A DNA stretch of 64,000 nt from Alphaproteobacteria bacterium UBA6411 (GCA_002438565.1 DJPN01000001.1:1-64000); one strand, 5' to 3'. Positions 52,164 to 61,405 are shown, counted from the stretch's first letter. A program made the numbers and translations. Notes: generated by a model not told the origin, from the sequence alone.

Positions 52164-52820
52164 TTACAGAATGGACTGACCCGTTTTTGCCCAGTCTTCG
52201 GCAAACGTTTTCAAGCCCGCATCCGTCAAGGGGTGATGATACAGCTGACGAATCACTTTGGGGGGAGCCGTGATGACGTCGGCGCCAATCTTGCCCGCGT
52301 TGATGATGTGTTCCGGCGAACGCACGGAAGCGACCAAAATCTGCGTTTTAAAGTTGTCGTAGTTGTCATAGACCATGCGGATGTCGTCAATCAGCTGCAT
52401 GCCGTTGACGCCCAAGTCGTCCAAACGGCCGACGAACGGGGAAACGAACGTCGCGCCCGCTTTCGCCGCCAAAATCGCCTGACCGCAGGTGAAGCACAGG
52501 GTCACGTTGACCATCGTGCCTTCCGACGACAGAGCGCGGCAGACTTTCAAACCGTCCTGAGTCAACGGCACTTTAATCGTGACGTTGCGGGCGATTTTGC
52601 GCAGCACTTCGGCTTCTTTCATCATGGTTTCGTAGTCCATGGCGGTGACTTCGGCGGAAACGGGACCGGAAACAACTTTGCAGACTTCCCCGATCAGTTC
52701 TTTGAAGTTCATGCCCTGTTTGGCTGCCAGCGACGGGTTCGTGGTAACGCCGTCAACCATGCCTGTGGCTGCCAAATCCTTGATTTCGTTCAAATCAGCG
52801 GTATCGATAAAAAATTTCAT
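52164..52820 (-). CDS. Transaldolase / fructose-6-phosphate aldolase family protein
   Basis: A 218-residue TIM-barrel enzyme. DTADLNEIKDLAATGMVDGVTTNPSL is the family start, and the Schiff-base Lys is in NVTIKVPLT near residue 83-89. SPFVGRLDDLG is also typical. Short members (about 215 residues) are either transaldolases of the TalC type or fructose-6-phosphate aldolases; sequence alone does not separate them. With few other pentose phosphate genes here, the role in sugar phosphate exchange is inferred. Divergent from priA. Confidence 0.92.
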   Translation of the reverse strand: MKFFIDTADLNEIKDLAATGMVDGVTTNPSLAAKQGMNFKELIGEVCKVVSGPVSAEVTAMDYETMMKEAEVLRKIARNVTIKVPLTQDGLKVCRALSSEGTMVNVTLCFTCGQAILAAKAGATFVSPFVGRLDDLGVNGMQLIDDIRMVYDNYDNFKTQILVASVRSPEHIINAGKIGADVITAPPKVIRQLYHHPLTDAGLKTFAEDWAKTGQSIL

Positions 52821-52873
52821 TTGAGTCTCATCCTAAAGTTAGTAAATTGAAACTAAGATAAGAGTGTAAGGAA

Positions 52874-55078
52874 ATGTCGGACAAGAATCAACCAAATAAA
52901 CACAGAATCCAAGTTTTACTGCCCGCCCCGCCCGCGGGACCGTTCGACTATGCCTTGCCGCAGGGCGCGGAAATCCCCGCTTCGGGCAGTTTTGTGCGCG
53001 TTCCGTTCGGGCGGCGGACTTTGACGGGCGTCGTGTGGGGCGATTCGCAAAACGAATCGAAAATTCCCGACTCTAAGCTGAAAGAAGTCCAGAAGATTTA
53101 CGCCCTGCCGCCGATGAGCGCCGACAACCGCCGCTTTGTCGACTGGGTGGCGAACTATACTTTGTCCCCGAACGGCGCGGTTTTGAAAATGGCGATGAGC
53201 ATGGACGACGTGTTCGCGGGCGTGGGCGAAACGACGGGACTGGTCAGAACGGCTTTGACCGCCGCGCCGAATTTCCGCTGGACGGACGCACGCAAAAAAG
53301 CGTACGAAGCGGCAAGCGGCGTTCCCTGTTCCGCCGCGGATTTGGCGCAAAAGGCAGGGGTGTCGCCCGCCGTTGTCGCGGGGTTGGCGCAAGCGGGATT
53401 TTTGGCGCGCGTGCCGATGAAGCCGATAACTTTTCAACAGCCGAATCCGTATTTGGCGGGCGTTGCGCTTTCGCCCGAACAAACGGCGGCGGCAAACGCT
53501 TTGTCCGAAAAGGTCGGCAAAGGTTTTTCCGCAACCGTGCTGAACGGCGTTACGGGGTCGGGCAAAACGGAAGTGTACTTCGACGCGGTTGCGCAGGCGT
53601 TGAAAGACGGCAAACAGGTTTTGGTGCTGCTGCCCGAAATCGGCTTGACGGGACAATGGCTTGAAAGGTTTGAACGCCGCTTCGGCGTCAAGCCCGCGCA
53701 ATGGCATTCGGATTTGCCGCAGCGCGTCCGCCGCGAAACGTGGAAAGGCGTTCTGTCGGGCGAAGTCAAAGTCGTCGCCGGCGCGCGGTCGGCTCTGTTT
53801 CTGCCGTATCCCGATTTGGGATTGATTATCGTCGACGAAGAACACGATTCGTCTTACAAGCAGGAGGACGGCGTGATTTATCATGCCCGCGACATGGCGG
53901 TCGTGCGCGCGAAAATCGCCGAAATCCCCGTGATTTTGTCATCGGCGACCCCGTCGCTGGAAACCTGCGTCAACGTCAAGCAGGGCAAGTATGCCGAAAT
54001 CGTGCTGAAAAACCGTTTCGGCGCGGCGGTTCTGCCCGAAATGAACTTGATTGACATGCGCCGCTTTCCGCCGCAAAACACGGACACTTTAAAAAGCTTT
54101 CTGTCGCCCGTGCTGGTCGACGAAATCGGCAAAACATTGGAAAAAGGCGACCAAGCCCTGCTGTTTTTAAACCGTCGAGGATATGCGCCTTTGGTGCTGT
54201 GCCGCAAATGCGGCTACCGCTTTCAATGCCCGCACTGCGCGGCGTGGCTGGTCGAGCATCGGTCGGGAAATTCGCTGGTGTGCCACCATTGCGGCTACAG
54301 TATTCCGAAACCGTCCGCCTGCCCCGTATGCGGAGAATCCGACAGTTTGACGGCGTGCGGACCGGGAGTCGAGCGCATCAGCGAAGAAGCGGCGCTTCGC
54401 TTTCCCGATGCCAAACAGCTGGTTGTGTCGGGCGATTTGAACGTTACGGCGGCGGAAATGGCGGAACTGATGCGGCAAATTCACGACCGCGAGGTCGACT
54501 TGATTATCGGCACGCAGATTTTAACCAAAGGTCACCATTTTCCGCATTTGACTCTGGTCGGGGTCGTGGATGCGGACTTGGGGCTTGCGGGCGGGGATTT
54601 GCGCGCGGGCGAACGGACATATCAAATGCTTGACCAAGTCGCGGGACGCGCGGGGCGCGCCGACAAAAAGGGCAAAGTGTTTTTACAGACGTACGACCCC
54701 GACAACCAAGTGATTCAAGCGCTTGTGTCCCGCGAACGCGAAGCTTTTCTGGACGCGGAGGCGCAGGGGCGCGAATTGCTGAAAATGCCGCCGTTCGGAC
54801 GGCTGGCGGCGCTGATTGTGTCGGCGGCAAAGGAAGAAACGGCACAGGGCGCGGCGGCGTATCTGGGACGGATTGCGCCGACGGGGTCGGGCATTCGCGT
54901 TTTGGGTCCCGCGCCAGCGCCGCTGGCTCTGCTTCGCGGCAAATACCGCTACCGCCTGCTGCTGCAAACCGCAAAGCACATCCGCATCCAAGACGTGCTG
55001 AAAGACTGGCTTTCCAAAGCGTCCCTGCCCTCGACCGTCCGCGTGCGCGTTGACATCGACCCGTACAGCTTTTTCTGA
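52874..55078 (+). CDS. priA: Primosomal protein N' (PriA helicase)
   Basis: A 734-residue helicase that restarts collapsed replication forks. N-terminal DNA-binding region (VLLPAPPAGPFDYALP, FGRRTLTGVVWG). Walker A GVTGSGKTEVY is near 225, DEEH near 322, and the paired zinc clusters lie at about 442-495 (CRKCGY, CPHC, CHHCGY, CPVCG). The C-terminus has TQILTKGHHFPHLTLVGVVDAD and QVAGRAGR. Length is normal. GTAAGGA lies before the ATG. Confidence 0.96.
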   Translation: MSDKNQPNKHRIQVLLPAPPAGPFDYALPQGAEIPASGSFVRVPFGRRTLTGVVWGDSQNESKIPDSKLKEVQKIYALPPMSADNRRFVDWVANYTLSPNGAVLKMAMSMDDVFAGVGETTGLVRTALTAAPNFRWTDARKKAYEAASGVPCSAADLAQKAGVSPAVVAGLAQAGFLARVPMKPITFQQPNPYLAGVALSPEQTAAANALSEKVGKGFSATVLNGVTGSGKTEVYFDAVAQALKDGKQVLVLLPEIGLTGQWLERFERRFGVKPAQWHSDLPQRVRRETWKGVLSGEVKVVAGARSALFLPYPDLGLIIVDEEHDSSYKQEDGVIYHARDMAVVRAKIAEIPVILSSATPSLETCVNVKQGKYAEIVLKNRFGAAVLPEMNLIDMRRFPPQNTDTLKSFLSPVLVDEIGKTLEKGDQALLFLNRRGYAPLVLCRKCGYRFQCPHCAAWLVEHRSGNSLVCHHCGYSIPKPSACPVCGESDSLTACGPGVERISEEAALRFPDAKQLVVSGDLNVTAAEMAELMRQIHDREVDLIIGTQILTKGHHFPHLTLVGVVDADLGLAGGDLRAGERTYQMLDQVAGRAGRADKKGKVFLQTYDPDNQVIQALVSREREAFLDAEAQGRELLKMPPFGRLAALIVSAAKEETAQGAAAYLGRIAPTGSGIRVLGPAPAPLALLRGKYRYRLLLQTAKHIRIQDVLKDWLSKASLPSTVRVRVDIDPYSFF

Positions 55079-55103
55079 TTCAAGCCCCCTGCGTGACATT
55101 TTC

Positions 55104-55132
55104 TTGACAAACAACGTTTTAAAACGTATATT
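55104..55132 (+). promoter_or_regulatory. Strong promoter of the small RNA opposite the Abi gene
   Basis: A perfect TTGACA (55104-55109), an exact 17-nt spacer and TATATT (55127-55132). It is the best housekeeping promoter match in the window, and it drives no protein gene. Confidence 0.75.
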
Positions 55133-55138
55133 CTCTAT

Positions 55139-55220
55139 CAGAAAGATGGGATATATACTGCATTAAGCTTTTTTAAGCAGGGTTTTGCCTGATTGCAGTT
55201 GAGCGCCCATCTATTTTTTT
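55139..55220 (+). ncRNA. Structured small RNA convergent with the Abi-type HEPN gene
   Basis: From the predicted start near 55139 the RNA runs about 80 nt. A closing stem AGATGGG (55144-55150) pairs with CCCATCT (55206-55212). Inside, ACTGCA (55157-55162) pairs with TGCAGT (55194-55199), and the interior can form small hairpins around GCTT/AAGC and CAGG/CCTG. ATTTTTTTA follows the closing stem, so the stem is also the terminator. The T-run overlaps the stop codon of the HEPN gene. Structured RNAs beside AbiF/Abi_2 genes are known (abiF RNA motif); whether this is one needs a covariance model. Confidence 0.6.
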
Positions 55221-55878
55221 ATCTGAAATATCCAAGACTTTTTCCTTTGGCATATTTCTCGTCAAAGTCGTCAATCCGCTTGATTTGTTTTAAAACAGCA
55301 TTCGCATTCATATCGCGGATTAGCTTATAAATCATATTGTGAATTCGTGCGGGTTCGTTCAGCGCATCTTCAACAGTTATCAAAGAACCATAGTGAAACA
55401 CTTTGTTTCTGTACATGCGAATCCTGTTGATACGTTCGTAAACGCGTCCAGAAACCAAAGTTTCTTTTGTGCAGTCGAAAATTTCTTTCAGTATTGTCGG
55501 ATATTTGTTCCATACTGTTTTTTTATAGGCAGACGAAAAAAGATACGCCCAAAATCCGAAAGTCAGTTCCGAAATGATGTGATTTTTGTTATTCGGGTCT
55601 TTTTGCGCATCCGTAATAAGTCTTTTTCTGATTTTTTGAAAAGTATCCGCATTTTTTCCGATTTGATAATCGGGATTGAAAATCCAGTCCTCGCCCAAAT
55701 GTTTGGAAAACACGGCATCGATTTTGTTGCGCAGGATAATTTCGAAATAGCTTAAAGACTGATAAAAGCTTTCAGCCAATTCCGAGTTGTACAAATGCGC
55801 CGCAAACGCTTCTTCCGCGGACGGCTTGTTGTATTTAGCCAGTCTGCGCGCCGAGATTAAAGTTTCAATTTCGTTCAT
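55219..55878 (-). CDS. Abi-type (AbiF/Abi_2-like) HEPN protein
   Basis: A 219-residue helical protein. It has the family features of abortive infection HEPN proteins: an early LAESFYQSLSYFEIILRNKID helix and, near the C-terminus, the HEPN catalytic signature Rx4-6H as RNKVFH (R157, H162). HEPN proteins are usually RNases that stop growth on phage infection. No protein partner lies next to it; instead a predicted small RNA ends at its 3' end on the opposite strand. The gene stands between priA and ppx, on DNA somewhat richer in AT than its neighbours. Confidence 0.82.
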   Translation of the reverse strand: MNEIETLISARRLAKYNKPSAEEAFAAHLYNSELAESFYQSLSYFEIILRNKIDAVFSKHLGEDWIFNPDYQIGKNADTFQKIRKRLITDAQKDPNNKNHIISELTFGFWAYLFSSAYKKTVWNKYPTILKEIFDCTKETLVSGRVYERINRIRMYRNKVFHYGSLITVEDALNEPARIHNMIYKLIRDMNANAVLKQIKRIDDFDEKYAKGKSLGYFR

Positions 55879-56042
55879 GCGTTCCGCCTTGGTTGATTAA
55901 CCGAAAATATATCGGATTCCGTTTTTGTTCGCAAGCCGCAAATGAAACGGCGGATTACGCGCGGTCTTTCGTTTTCGGGATAGCTTTTTATAAAAAAATC
56001 GCTTATAGTGCGGACAGTCAACGAACCAAGGGAGCTTTGCGC

Positions 56043-57077
56043 ATGAAAAAACCGTATAAAAAGCGTTTTTCAAAGCCCTTGGCGTACAAAAAATCCTTTC
56101 AAAAACCGAAAGCGCCGACGTTCGCCGCCATTGATTTGGGAACGACGAACTGCCGTTTGCTGATTGCGACGCCGACCCCCGCGGGGTTTGCCGTGCGCGA
56201 AACGTTTTCGCGAATCACCCGATTGGGCGAAGGATTGATTTCCACGGGTAGCCTGTCCGAACGCGCGATGAAGCGCACGATTTCCGCGCTGAAGCTCTGC
56301 GCCAAAAAACTGGAAAAATACCGTTTGGCGGGAACGCGCTTTGTCGCGACCGAAGCCTGCCGCCGCGCCAAAAACGGGGCGGAATTCGTCAAGCGCGTCA
56401 AAAAAGAGGCGGGCATCGACCTTGAAATCATTTCGTTCGAGGAAGAATGCCGTCTGGGCGTCGCGGGATGCGTGCCGCTCATCAACCGCAAAATCCGCCA
56501 CGCTTTGGTGTTCGACATCGGCGGCGGGTCGACCGAAGTGTCGTGGGCGAAAATCGACGACAGCAACACCGTTTGTCTGGAGGGGGCCTTGTCGTTCCCC
56601 TTGGGCGTTATCACGGTGTCCGAGGGCTTTACGGGCAAAGGCTTGTCATCCGCCGCCTATCGCGCCGTGGTCGGCAAAGTCGTTTCCTATCTGCAGCCGT
56701 TCGAGGATAAATTCGGCATCGCCGACGTCATCGCGCAGGGCGACGTTCAGATGATTGCCATGTCGGGGACGGTGACGACCATCGGGGCGTTCCACTTGGG
56801 ACTGCCCGAATACAACCGCGCCGTGGTAGACGGACTGGCGCTCAGCTACGACGATTTGGCGAAAGCGAAACGCAAGCTTGAAAAACTGCCCTTTACGGAA
56901 AAAGAATCGCATCCCTGCATCGGCCCCCAGCGCGCGGATTTGACTTTGCCGGGATGCGCGATTTTGCAGGGAATTTGCGAAATGTGGCCCATCGGCGAAG
57001 TCACAATCGCCGACCGCGGACTGCGCGAAGGCGTTTTGCTGGATTTGATTCGCCTGCACGGGAAAGAAAAGAAATGA
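56043..57077 (+). CDS. ppx: Ppx/GppA family exopolyphosphatase
   Basis: A 344-residue ASKHA-fold phosphatase. Phosphate loop 1 is AAIDLGTTNCRLLI (about 29-42), loop 2 is VFDIGGGSTEVSW, and MSGTVTTIG is the adenosine or third motif. It would act on polyphosphate or pppGpp. The first 25 residues are Lys-rich and precede the domain. ATG 56043 follows GGGAG by 8 nt; the open frame back to 55893 overlaps noncoding DNA. The stop overlaps the next start (ATGA). Confidence 0.93.
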   Translation: MKKPYKKRFSKPLAYKKSFQKPKAPTFAAIDLGTTNCRLLIATPTPAGFAVRETFSRITRLGEGLISTGSLSERAMKRTISALKLCAKKLEKYRLAGTRFVATEACRRAKNGAEFVKRVKKEAGIDLEIISFEEECRLGVAGCVPLINRKIRHALVFDIGGGSTEVSWAKIDDSNTVCLEGALSFPLGVITVSEGFTGKGLSSAAYRAVVGKVVSYLQPFEDKFGIADVIAQGDVQMIAMSGTVTTIGAFHLGLPEYNRAVVDGLALSYDDLAKAKRKLEKLPFTEKESHPCIGPQRADLTLPGCAILQGICEMWPIGEVTIADRGLREGVLLDLIRLHGKEKK

Positions 57078-57751
57078 ACAAAAATCAGCCTCACATGCTT
57101 GCCAAGCACGTCAAAACGGCAAAAAAGCGTTCTTCGTCGTCAACTCAATGGCTGAACAGGCAGTTGAACGATCCGTACGTCGCCATGGCGAAACAGGCGG
57201 GATACCGCGCGCGTTCGGCGTTCAAACTGATTGAACTGAACGACAAATTCCACTTCTTAAAGGCGGGCAAGCGTGTCGTCGATTTGGGCGCGGCGCCCGG
57301 CGGGTGGACGCAAATCGCGGTGCGCGAAGTCAAATCGACGCCGGAAAATCCGCTGGTCGTCGGGCTTGATTTGTTGGAAATGGCTCCGATTCCCGGGGCG
57401 AAAACGACACAGCTTGATTTCTTGGACGACCGCGCGCCCGACGTGCTGAAAGAAATGCTGGGCGGACACAAAGCCGACGTGGTGCTGAGCGATATGGCGC
57501 CGAACACCACGGGAATGAGCGAAATCGACCATTTGCGGATTATGGGACTGCTGGAAACGGCGTACGCTTTCGCGTGCGAGATTTTAAACGCGGACGGCGT
57601 ATTCGTTGCCAAGATTTTCCAAGGCGGCACCGAGCAAAACCTGCTGGCGGAAATGAAACGCCGCTTTGCCGTCGTCAAACACGCCAAACCGCCCGCCAGC
57701 CGCAAGGAATCGTCCGAATTTTACGTTGTCGCGACAGGATTCAAAGGATAA
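57074..57751 (+). CDS. rlmE: 23S rRNA 2'-O-ribose methyltransferase RlmE (FtsJ/RrmJ)
   Basis: A 225-residue SAM enzyme that methylates U2552 of 23S rRNA. SAM motif I is VVDLGAAPGGW; catalytic Asp lies in VLSDMAPNTTG, Lys in VAKIFQGG and Glu in SSEFYVVATGF. YRARSAFKLIELNDKF is characteristic. The ATG at 57074 overlaps the ppx stop. Pairing of ppx with rlmE is common in alphaproteobacteria. rsmB follows after 3 nt, so ppx-rlmE-rsmB form an operon. Confidence 0.96.
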   Translation: MNKNQPHMLAKHVKTAKKRSSSSTQWLNRQLNDPYVAMAKQAGYRARSAFKLIELNDKFHFLKAGKRVVDLGAAPGGWTQIAVREVKSTPENPLVVGLDLLEMAPIPGAKTTQLDFLDDRAPDVLKEMLGGHKADVVLSDMAPNTTGMSEIDHLRIMGLLETAYAFACEILNADGVFVAKIFQGGTEQNLLAEMKRRFAVVKHAKPPASRKESSEFYVVATGFKG

Positions 57752-57754
57752 AAA

Positions 57755-58942
57755 ATGCAAGACGCCGCCCGCATCGCCGCCGTTATCGACGCGTTGGAAC
57801 AGATTTTCAAATTTGAACAGCCCGCCGACAACACGCTGAATTTGTATTTCCGCACACACCACTACATCGGCAGCAAAGACCGCCGTTTTGTCGCGGAAAC
57901 CGTCTGGGCGGCCGTGCGCCGTTACGGGCGGTATTCCGCTTTGTGCAAAAAGCTGACGGCGCGCATCGCCGCCGCTTTGTATTTGCAGGAAATCGGGCTT
58001 TCCCCCGACGATTACTTCACGGGCGAACAGTACGCGCCCGAACCGTTAAAGGATGACGAACGCGTCGAATACAAAGAGCTTTCGCCGCTGCTGGAATGTC
58101 CGGAATGGCTGAAAAACAAACTGGACATCGCCGACATTTCCGCCATGACCGAACCCGCGGCGACCGATTTGCGCGTCAATACTTTGAAAACAACGCGGGA
58201 CAAGGTGCTGAAAGAACTGGAAGATTTCGCCCCCGAACCGACGCCCTTTTCCCCGATTGGCATCCGTTTGCAGGGACGCCCGCAAGTCACATCCCTGCCC
58301 GCTTTTATCGACGGACGTGTCGAATTGCAGGACGAAGGGTCGCAAATCGCGGCTTTGCTGACGCAAGCCAAAGCGGGCGATTTGATTTTGGACTGGTGCG
58401 CGGGCGCGGGCGGCAAAACGCTTGCCATGGCGGCGATGACGCAAAACAGCGGCGTTGTGTACGCTGTCGATTTGAACACGAAACGCCTGCGCGATTTGCC
58501 CGACAGAGCGGCGCGTTCGGGCGCGCGGAACATTGTCGTTCTGACCGACTACAAAAATTTGAAATCGGGATATGATTTAGTGCTGGTTGACGCACCCTGC
58601 ACGGGTACGGGAACATGGCGCAGATCGCCCGACGCGCGCTGGCGCGCAAGCAAAAAGCAATCCGCGGAACTGATTAAAACGCAGCGCGACATCTTGGAAA
58701 AAGCGGCAAAATCCGTCAAATCCGGCGGGCGGCTGTTTTACATCACCTGTTCGCTGGATGCGGCGGAAAACGACGAACAAATCGCGGCTTTTTTGAAAAA
58801 ACACAAGGATTTCAAGCTGGAAAACCTTGCCCCCGTTTTTGAAAAAATCACGGGAAAAACAATTTTGACGCCCGTTGTGCACTTAACGCCGTCCGCGTTC
58901 GGCACGGACGGATTTTTTGCCGCTTCGATGATTAAAGCTTGA
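57755..58942 (+). CDS. rsmB: RsmB/NOP family rRNA (cytosine-5) methyltransferase
   Basis: A 395-residue m5C methyltransferase. The SAM motif is LDWCAGAGGKTLAMAA, motif IV is VDAPCTGTGTWRRSPDARW with a Cys, and the second catalytic Cys is in FYITCSLDAAENDEQI. The N-terminal 60 residues carry a NusB-like helical part (FRTHHYIGSKDRRFVAETVW). The likely target is C967 of 16S rRNA, although other NOP2-like members modify other sites. Its end nearly meets the end of the convergent ABC transporter gene at 58943. Confidence 0.92.
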   Translation: MQDAARIAAVIDALEQIFKFEQPADNTLNLYFRTHHYIGSKDRRFVAETVWAAVRRYGRYSALCKKLTARIAAALYLQEIGLSPDDYFTGEQYAPEPLKDDERVEYKELSPLLECPEWLKNKLDIADISAMTEPAATDLRVNTLKTTRDKVLKELEDFAPEPTPFSPIGIRLQGRPQVTSLPAFIDGRVELQDEGSQIAALLTQAKAGDLILDWCAGAGGKTLAMAAMTQNSGVVYAVDLNTKRLRDLPDRAARSGARNIVVLTDYKNLKSGYDLVLVDAPCTGTGTWRRSPDARWRASKKQSAELIKTQRDILEKAAKSVKSGGRLFYITCSLDAAENDEQIAAFLKKHKDFKLENLAPVFEKITGKTILTPVVHLTPSAFGTDGFFAASMIKA

Positions 58943-60727
58943 TTACTCCGCTTTTCTGTACTGGATACGGTACATCTGGGCGTATACACCGTCCAAAGCG
59001 ACCAATTCGGCATGCGTCCCCTGTTCGACGATTTCGCCTTCGTCAAACACATAAATCCTGTCGGCGTTGATAATCGTGGACAATCTGTGCGCGATGACAA
59101 CCGTCGTGCGGTTTTTCATCAACTGCTCCAACGAGTTTTGAACGACGCTTTCCGATTTGGAATCCAACGCCGCCGTAGCTTCGTCCAACAACAGAAGCGG
59201 GGCGTTTTTCAACATCGCGCGGGCAATGGAAATCATTTGCCGCTGTCCGCCCGACAATCCCGATCCCTGTTCGCCCAAAACCGTATCGTATCCGTCTTCC
59301 ATTCCCATGATGAAATCATGAGCGGCGGCGGCTTTGGCGGCGGCGACAATCTGTTCGTCCGTGGCGTCGGGCGTGCCGTAGCGAATATTGTTTTTAATCG
59401 TGTCATGGAACAAAATGACGTCTTGGGATACATAGGCCGTCTGTTTGCGCAGGCTTTCCAAAGTAACATCCTTGACATTCTGACCGTCAATCAGAACTTC
59501 GCCCGCATCGGGATCGTAAAAACGCGGAATAAAGTTTATCATTGTCGATTTGCCCGATCCCGAATGACCGACAAAAGCAACGGTCTGGTTGGGTTCGCAA
59601 TGAACGGTTGCGTTCTTCAACACAGGGCGTTCGCCGTCATAGGAAAACGACAGGCGGTTCATGTCGATGCGTCCCGTCGTGATTTCAAGCGGTTTTGCAT
59701 CGGCTTTGTCGCGAATGGACGGCACGATATCCAGCATGGCGAACAGGCGCTGCATGGAAACGACGCCCTGCTGCAGGGTCATGTGCAGCGTCGCCAAATT
59801 TTTCATCGGCTTGTACGCCGCGACAATCGCCAGCAAAAACACCATAAAGTTGCCCGCCGTCATCGTTCCCGCCGTGATTTTGTATCCGCCGTATCCCAAA
59901 GTCGCCGCCATGCCGACACCGCCGACGAATTCCATCAGCGGATGCTGCAAAGCGTTGATGACAGCCATTGAAAACTGCAGTTTGTTTTGAACTTCGATTG
60001 TTTTTTTGACGCCGTTGAATTCCAGTTGTTCGGTGCAGTAGGATTTGACGATTTTGATGCTTTTGAACGTTTGGGTGATTTGGTCGAAAAACCCTTCGCC
60101 GACTTCGCGGCTTTTTTTGAATTTTTTACGCATTTTTTTGCCGAAAATGACAATCGGCCAAATTGCGGCGGGAAACACAAAAAACACGACGCACGCCATT
60201 TCAAAAGACTGGAAAAACATCAGCAGAACCAAAAAGAACACCGACGCCGAATCCCGCACAAACGTGGTCAGACTGCCCAAAACCGCCCCCTGCACCGTGG
60301 AAACGTCCGATCCGAAGCGGGTCAAAATTTCGCCCAAAGTGTGGGATTGGAAAAATTTGTTGTCCATATAAATCAGTTTTTTAAACACGTCGTACTGCAT
60401 GTCGCGGATGACGCCGATGGACAGTTTGGTCATGACCAAAGACTGGGAATAGCTGAAAACGCCTTTCAAAAAATACAGCGCCAGAATAACCAGTCCGATA
60501 TGCCCCAGCATTTGACGGTTTTTGTCAATGAACACCTTGTCAAAGATGGGCTTCAGCTGGCTGACCAGCAAAGCGTCGAAACTGGACGCAATCAGCATTA
60601 AAACAATCGACAGCGCCAGCATTTTCCATTTCGGCGCGACGTACGTCATCCAGACGCGTTTGTACATCAGGATGTTTTCTTTGTTCAAAGCGGGCAGATC
60701 TTTGTTTTTTTTCTTGAAAAAAGCCAT
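58943..60727 (-). CDS. msbA: MsbA-type lipid exporter, ABC transporter with fused permease and ATPase
   Basis: A 594-residue half transporter. Six transmembrane helices (about 30-310) are followed by an ATPase: Walker A GHSGSGKST, signature LSGGQRQ, Walker B LLLLDEATAALD, and the switch His in VIAHRLSTI. The closest match in style is MsbA, which flips lipid A-core in the inner membrane. An ATG at 60727 (MAFFKKKNK) is used; its ribosome site is weak. A TTG at 60763 would add 12 residues. The gene stands alone downstream of tRNA-His on the same strand. Confidence 0.9.
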   Translation of the reverse strand: MAFFKKKNKDLPALNKENILMYKRVWMTYVAPKWKMLALSIVLMLIASSFDALLVSQLKPIFDKVFIDKNRQMLGHIGLVILALYFLKGVFSYSQSLVMTKLSIGVIRDMQYDVFKKLIYMDNKFFQSHTLGEILTRFGSDVSTVQGAVLGSLTTFVRDSASVFFLVLLMFFQSFEMACVVFFVFPAAIWPIVIFGKKMRKKFKKSREVGEGFFDQITQTFKSIKIVKSYCTEQLEFNGVKKTIEVQNKLQFSMAVINALQHPLMEFVGGVGMAATLGYGGYKITAGTMTAGNFMVFLLAIVAAYKPMKNLATLHMTLQQGVVSMQRLFAMLDIVPSIRDKADAKPLEITTGRIDMNRLSFSYDGERPVLKNATVHCEPNQTVAFVGHSGSGKSTMINFIPRFYDPDAGEVLIDGQNVKDVTLESLRKQTAYVSQDVILFHDTIKNNIRYGTPDATDEQIVAAAKAAAAHDFIMGMEDGYDTVLGEQGSGLSGGQRQMISIARAMLKNAPLLLLDEATAALDSKSESVVQNSLEQLMKNRTTVVIAHRLSTIINADRIYVFDEGEIVEQGTHAELVALDGVYAQMYRIQYRKAE

Positions 60728-60797
60728 GGTTTCATTCGCAAATTCAGTTGGTTTCGCAAACAATCAATAAAGGATAAAGGTTAAAAAAGCAACCAAC

Positions 60798-60821
60798 AAA
60801 AAACCCTGCGCAAGGCAGGGT
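60798..60821 (-). terminator. Terminator of tRNA-His
   Basis: On the minus strand CCCTGC, loop CTTGC and GCAGGG, then TTTTTTG. It ends about 8 nt after the tRNA 3' end. Confidence 0.9.
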
Positions 60822-60827
60822 CGAATA

Positions 60828-60905
60828 TGGGGCGAGAGATGAGACTTGAACTCACGACATCCGGATCCACAATCCGGCGCTCTAACCAACTGAGCTACAC
60901 TCGCC
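60828..60905 (-). tRNA. tRNA-His (anticodon GTG)
   Basis: Cloverleaf with the extra 5' G (G-1) facing C73 and encoded CCA. D-arm region AGCTCAGTTGGTTAGAGC, anticodon arm CCGGA-TTGTGGA-TCCGG giving GTG, and T-arm GTGAG-TTCAAGT-CTCAT (weak pair). One U-U mismatch appears in the acceptor stem (position 6 with 67). Confidence 0.96.
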
Positions 60906-61019
60906 ATCAAAGGAATTTCCTTTTATCTGTTTTTTTGCTCTCTGTCAACCCCTATTTTTAACAAGTTTTCTGTTTATAAATCGCGGATTTTCGTGTATTT
61001 TTGGAGGCGGAGGCGTTTG

Positions 61020-61358
61020 ATGAAAAAAATTGAAGCGATTATCAAGCCGTTTAAACTGGACGAGGTCAAGGACGCTTTGCAGGAAATCGACGTGCAGGGC
61101 ATCACGGTCACCGAAGTCAAAGGTTACGGCCGGCAAAAAGGTCACACCGAATTGTACCGCGGCGCGGAATACGTCGTTGACTTTGTTCCCAAAATCAAAC
61201 TGGAAACCGTCGTTGAAGACGAACGCGTCGAACAGGTAATCGAAACAATCGTTCAGACGGCGCACACCGGAAAAATCGGCGACGGCAAAATCTTTGTTTC
61301 GCCGGTGGACGACGCGATTCGCATTCGCACGGGCGAAAGAGGCGAAGACGCAATATAA
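61020..61358 (+). CDS. glnB: Nitrogen regulatory protein P-II
   Basis: A 112-residue PII signal protein that senses 2-oxoglutarate, ATP/ADP and glutamine status. The start MKKIEAIIKPFKLDEVKDAL, the T-loop KGHTELYRGAEYVVDFVPK with the uridylylation Tyr51, and TGKIGDGKIFVSPVDDAIRIRTGE are all exact family features. GGAGG and GGAGGCG lie before the ATG; 9 codons upstream in frame are non-family. It precedes glnA, the most usual order in alphaproteobacteria. Confidence 0.97.
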   Translation: MKKIEAIIKPFKLDEVKDALQEIDVQGITVTEVKGYGRQKGHTELYRGAEYVVDFVPKIKLETVVEDERVEQVIETIVQTAHTGKIGDGKIFVSPVDDAIRIRTGERGEDAI

Positions 61359-61367
61359 ACTTATACC

Positions 61368-61382
61368 CTCCGCGATGCGGAG
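61368..61382 (+). promoter_or_regulatory. Short hairpin between glnB and glnA
   Basis: CTCCGC-GAT-GCGGAG, 9 nt after the glnB stop and followed by ACTTTT. It may lower read-through or process the glnB-glnA message; the T-run is poor for a full terminator. Confidence 0.5.
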
Positions 61383-61405
61383 ACTTTTAAAAGGGAAATA
61401 AAATC

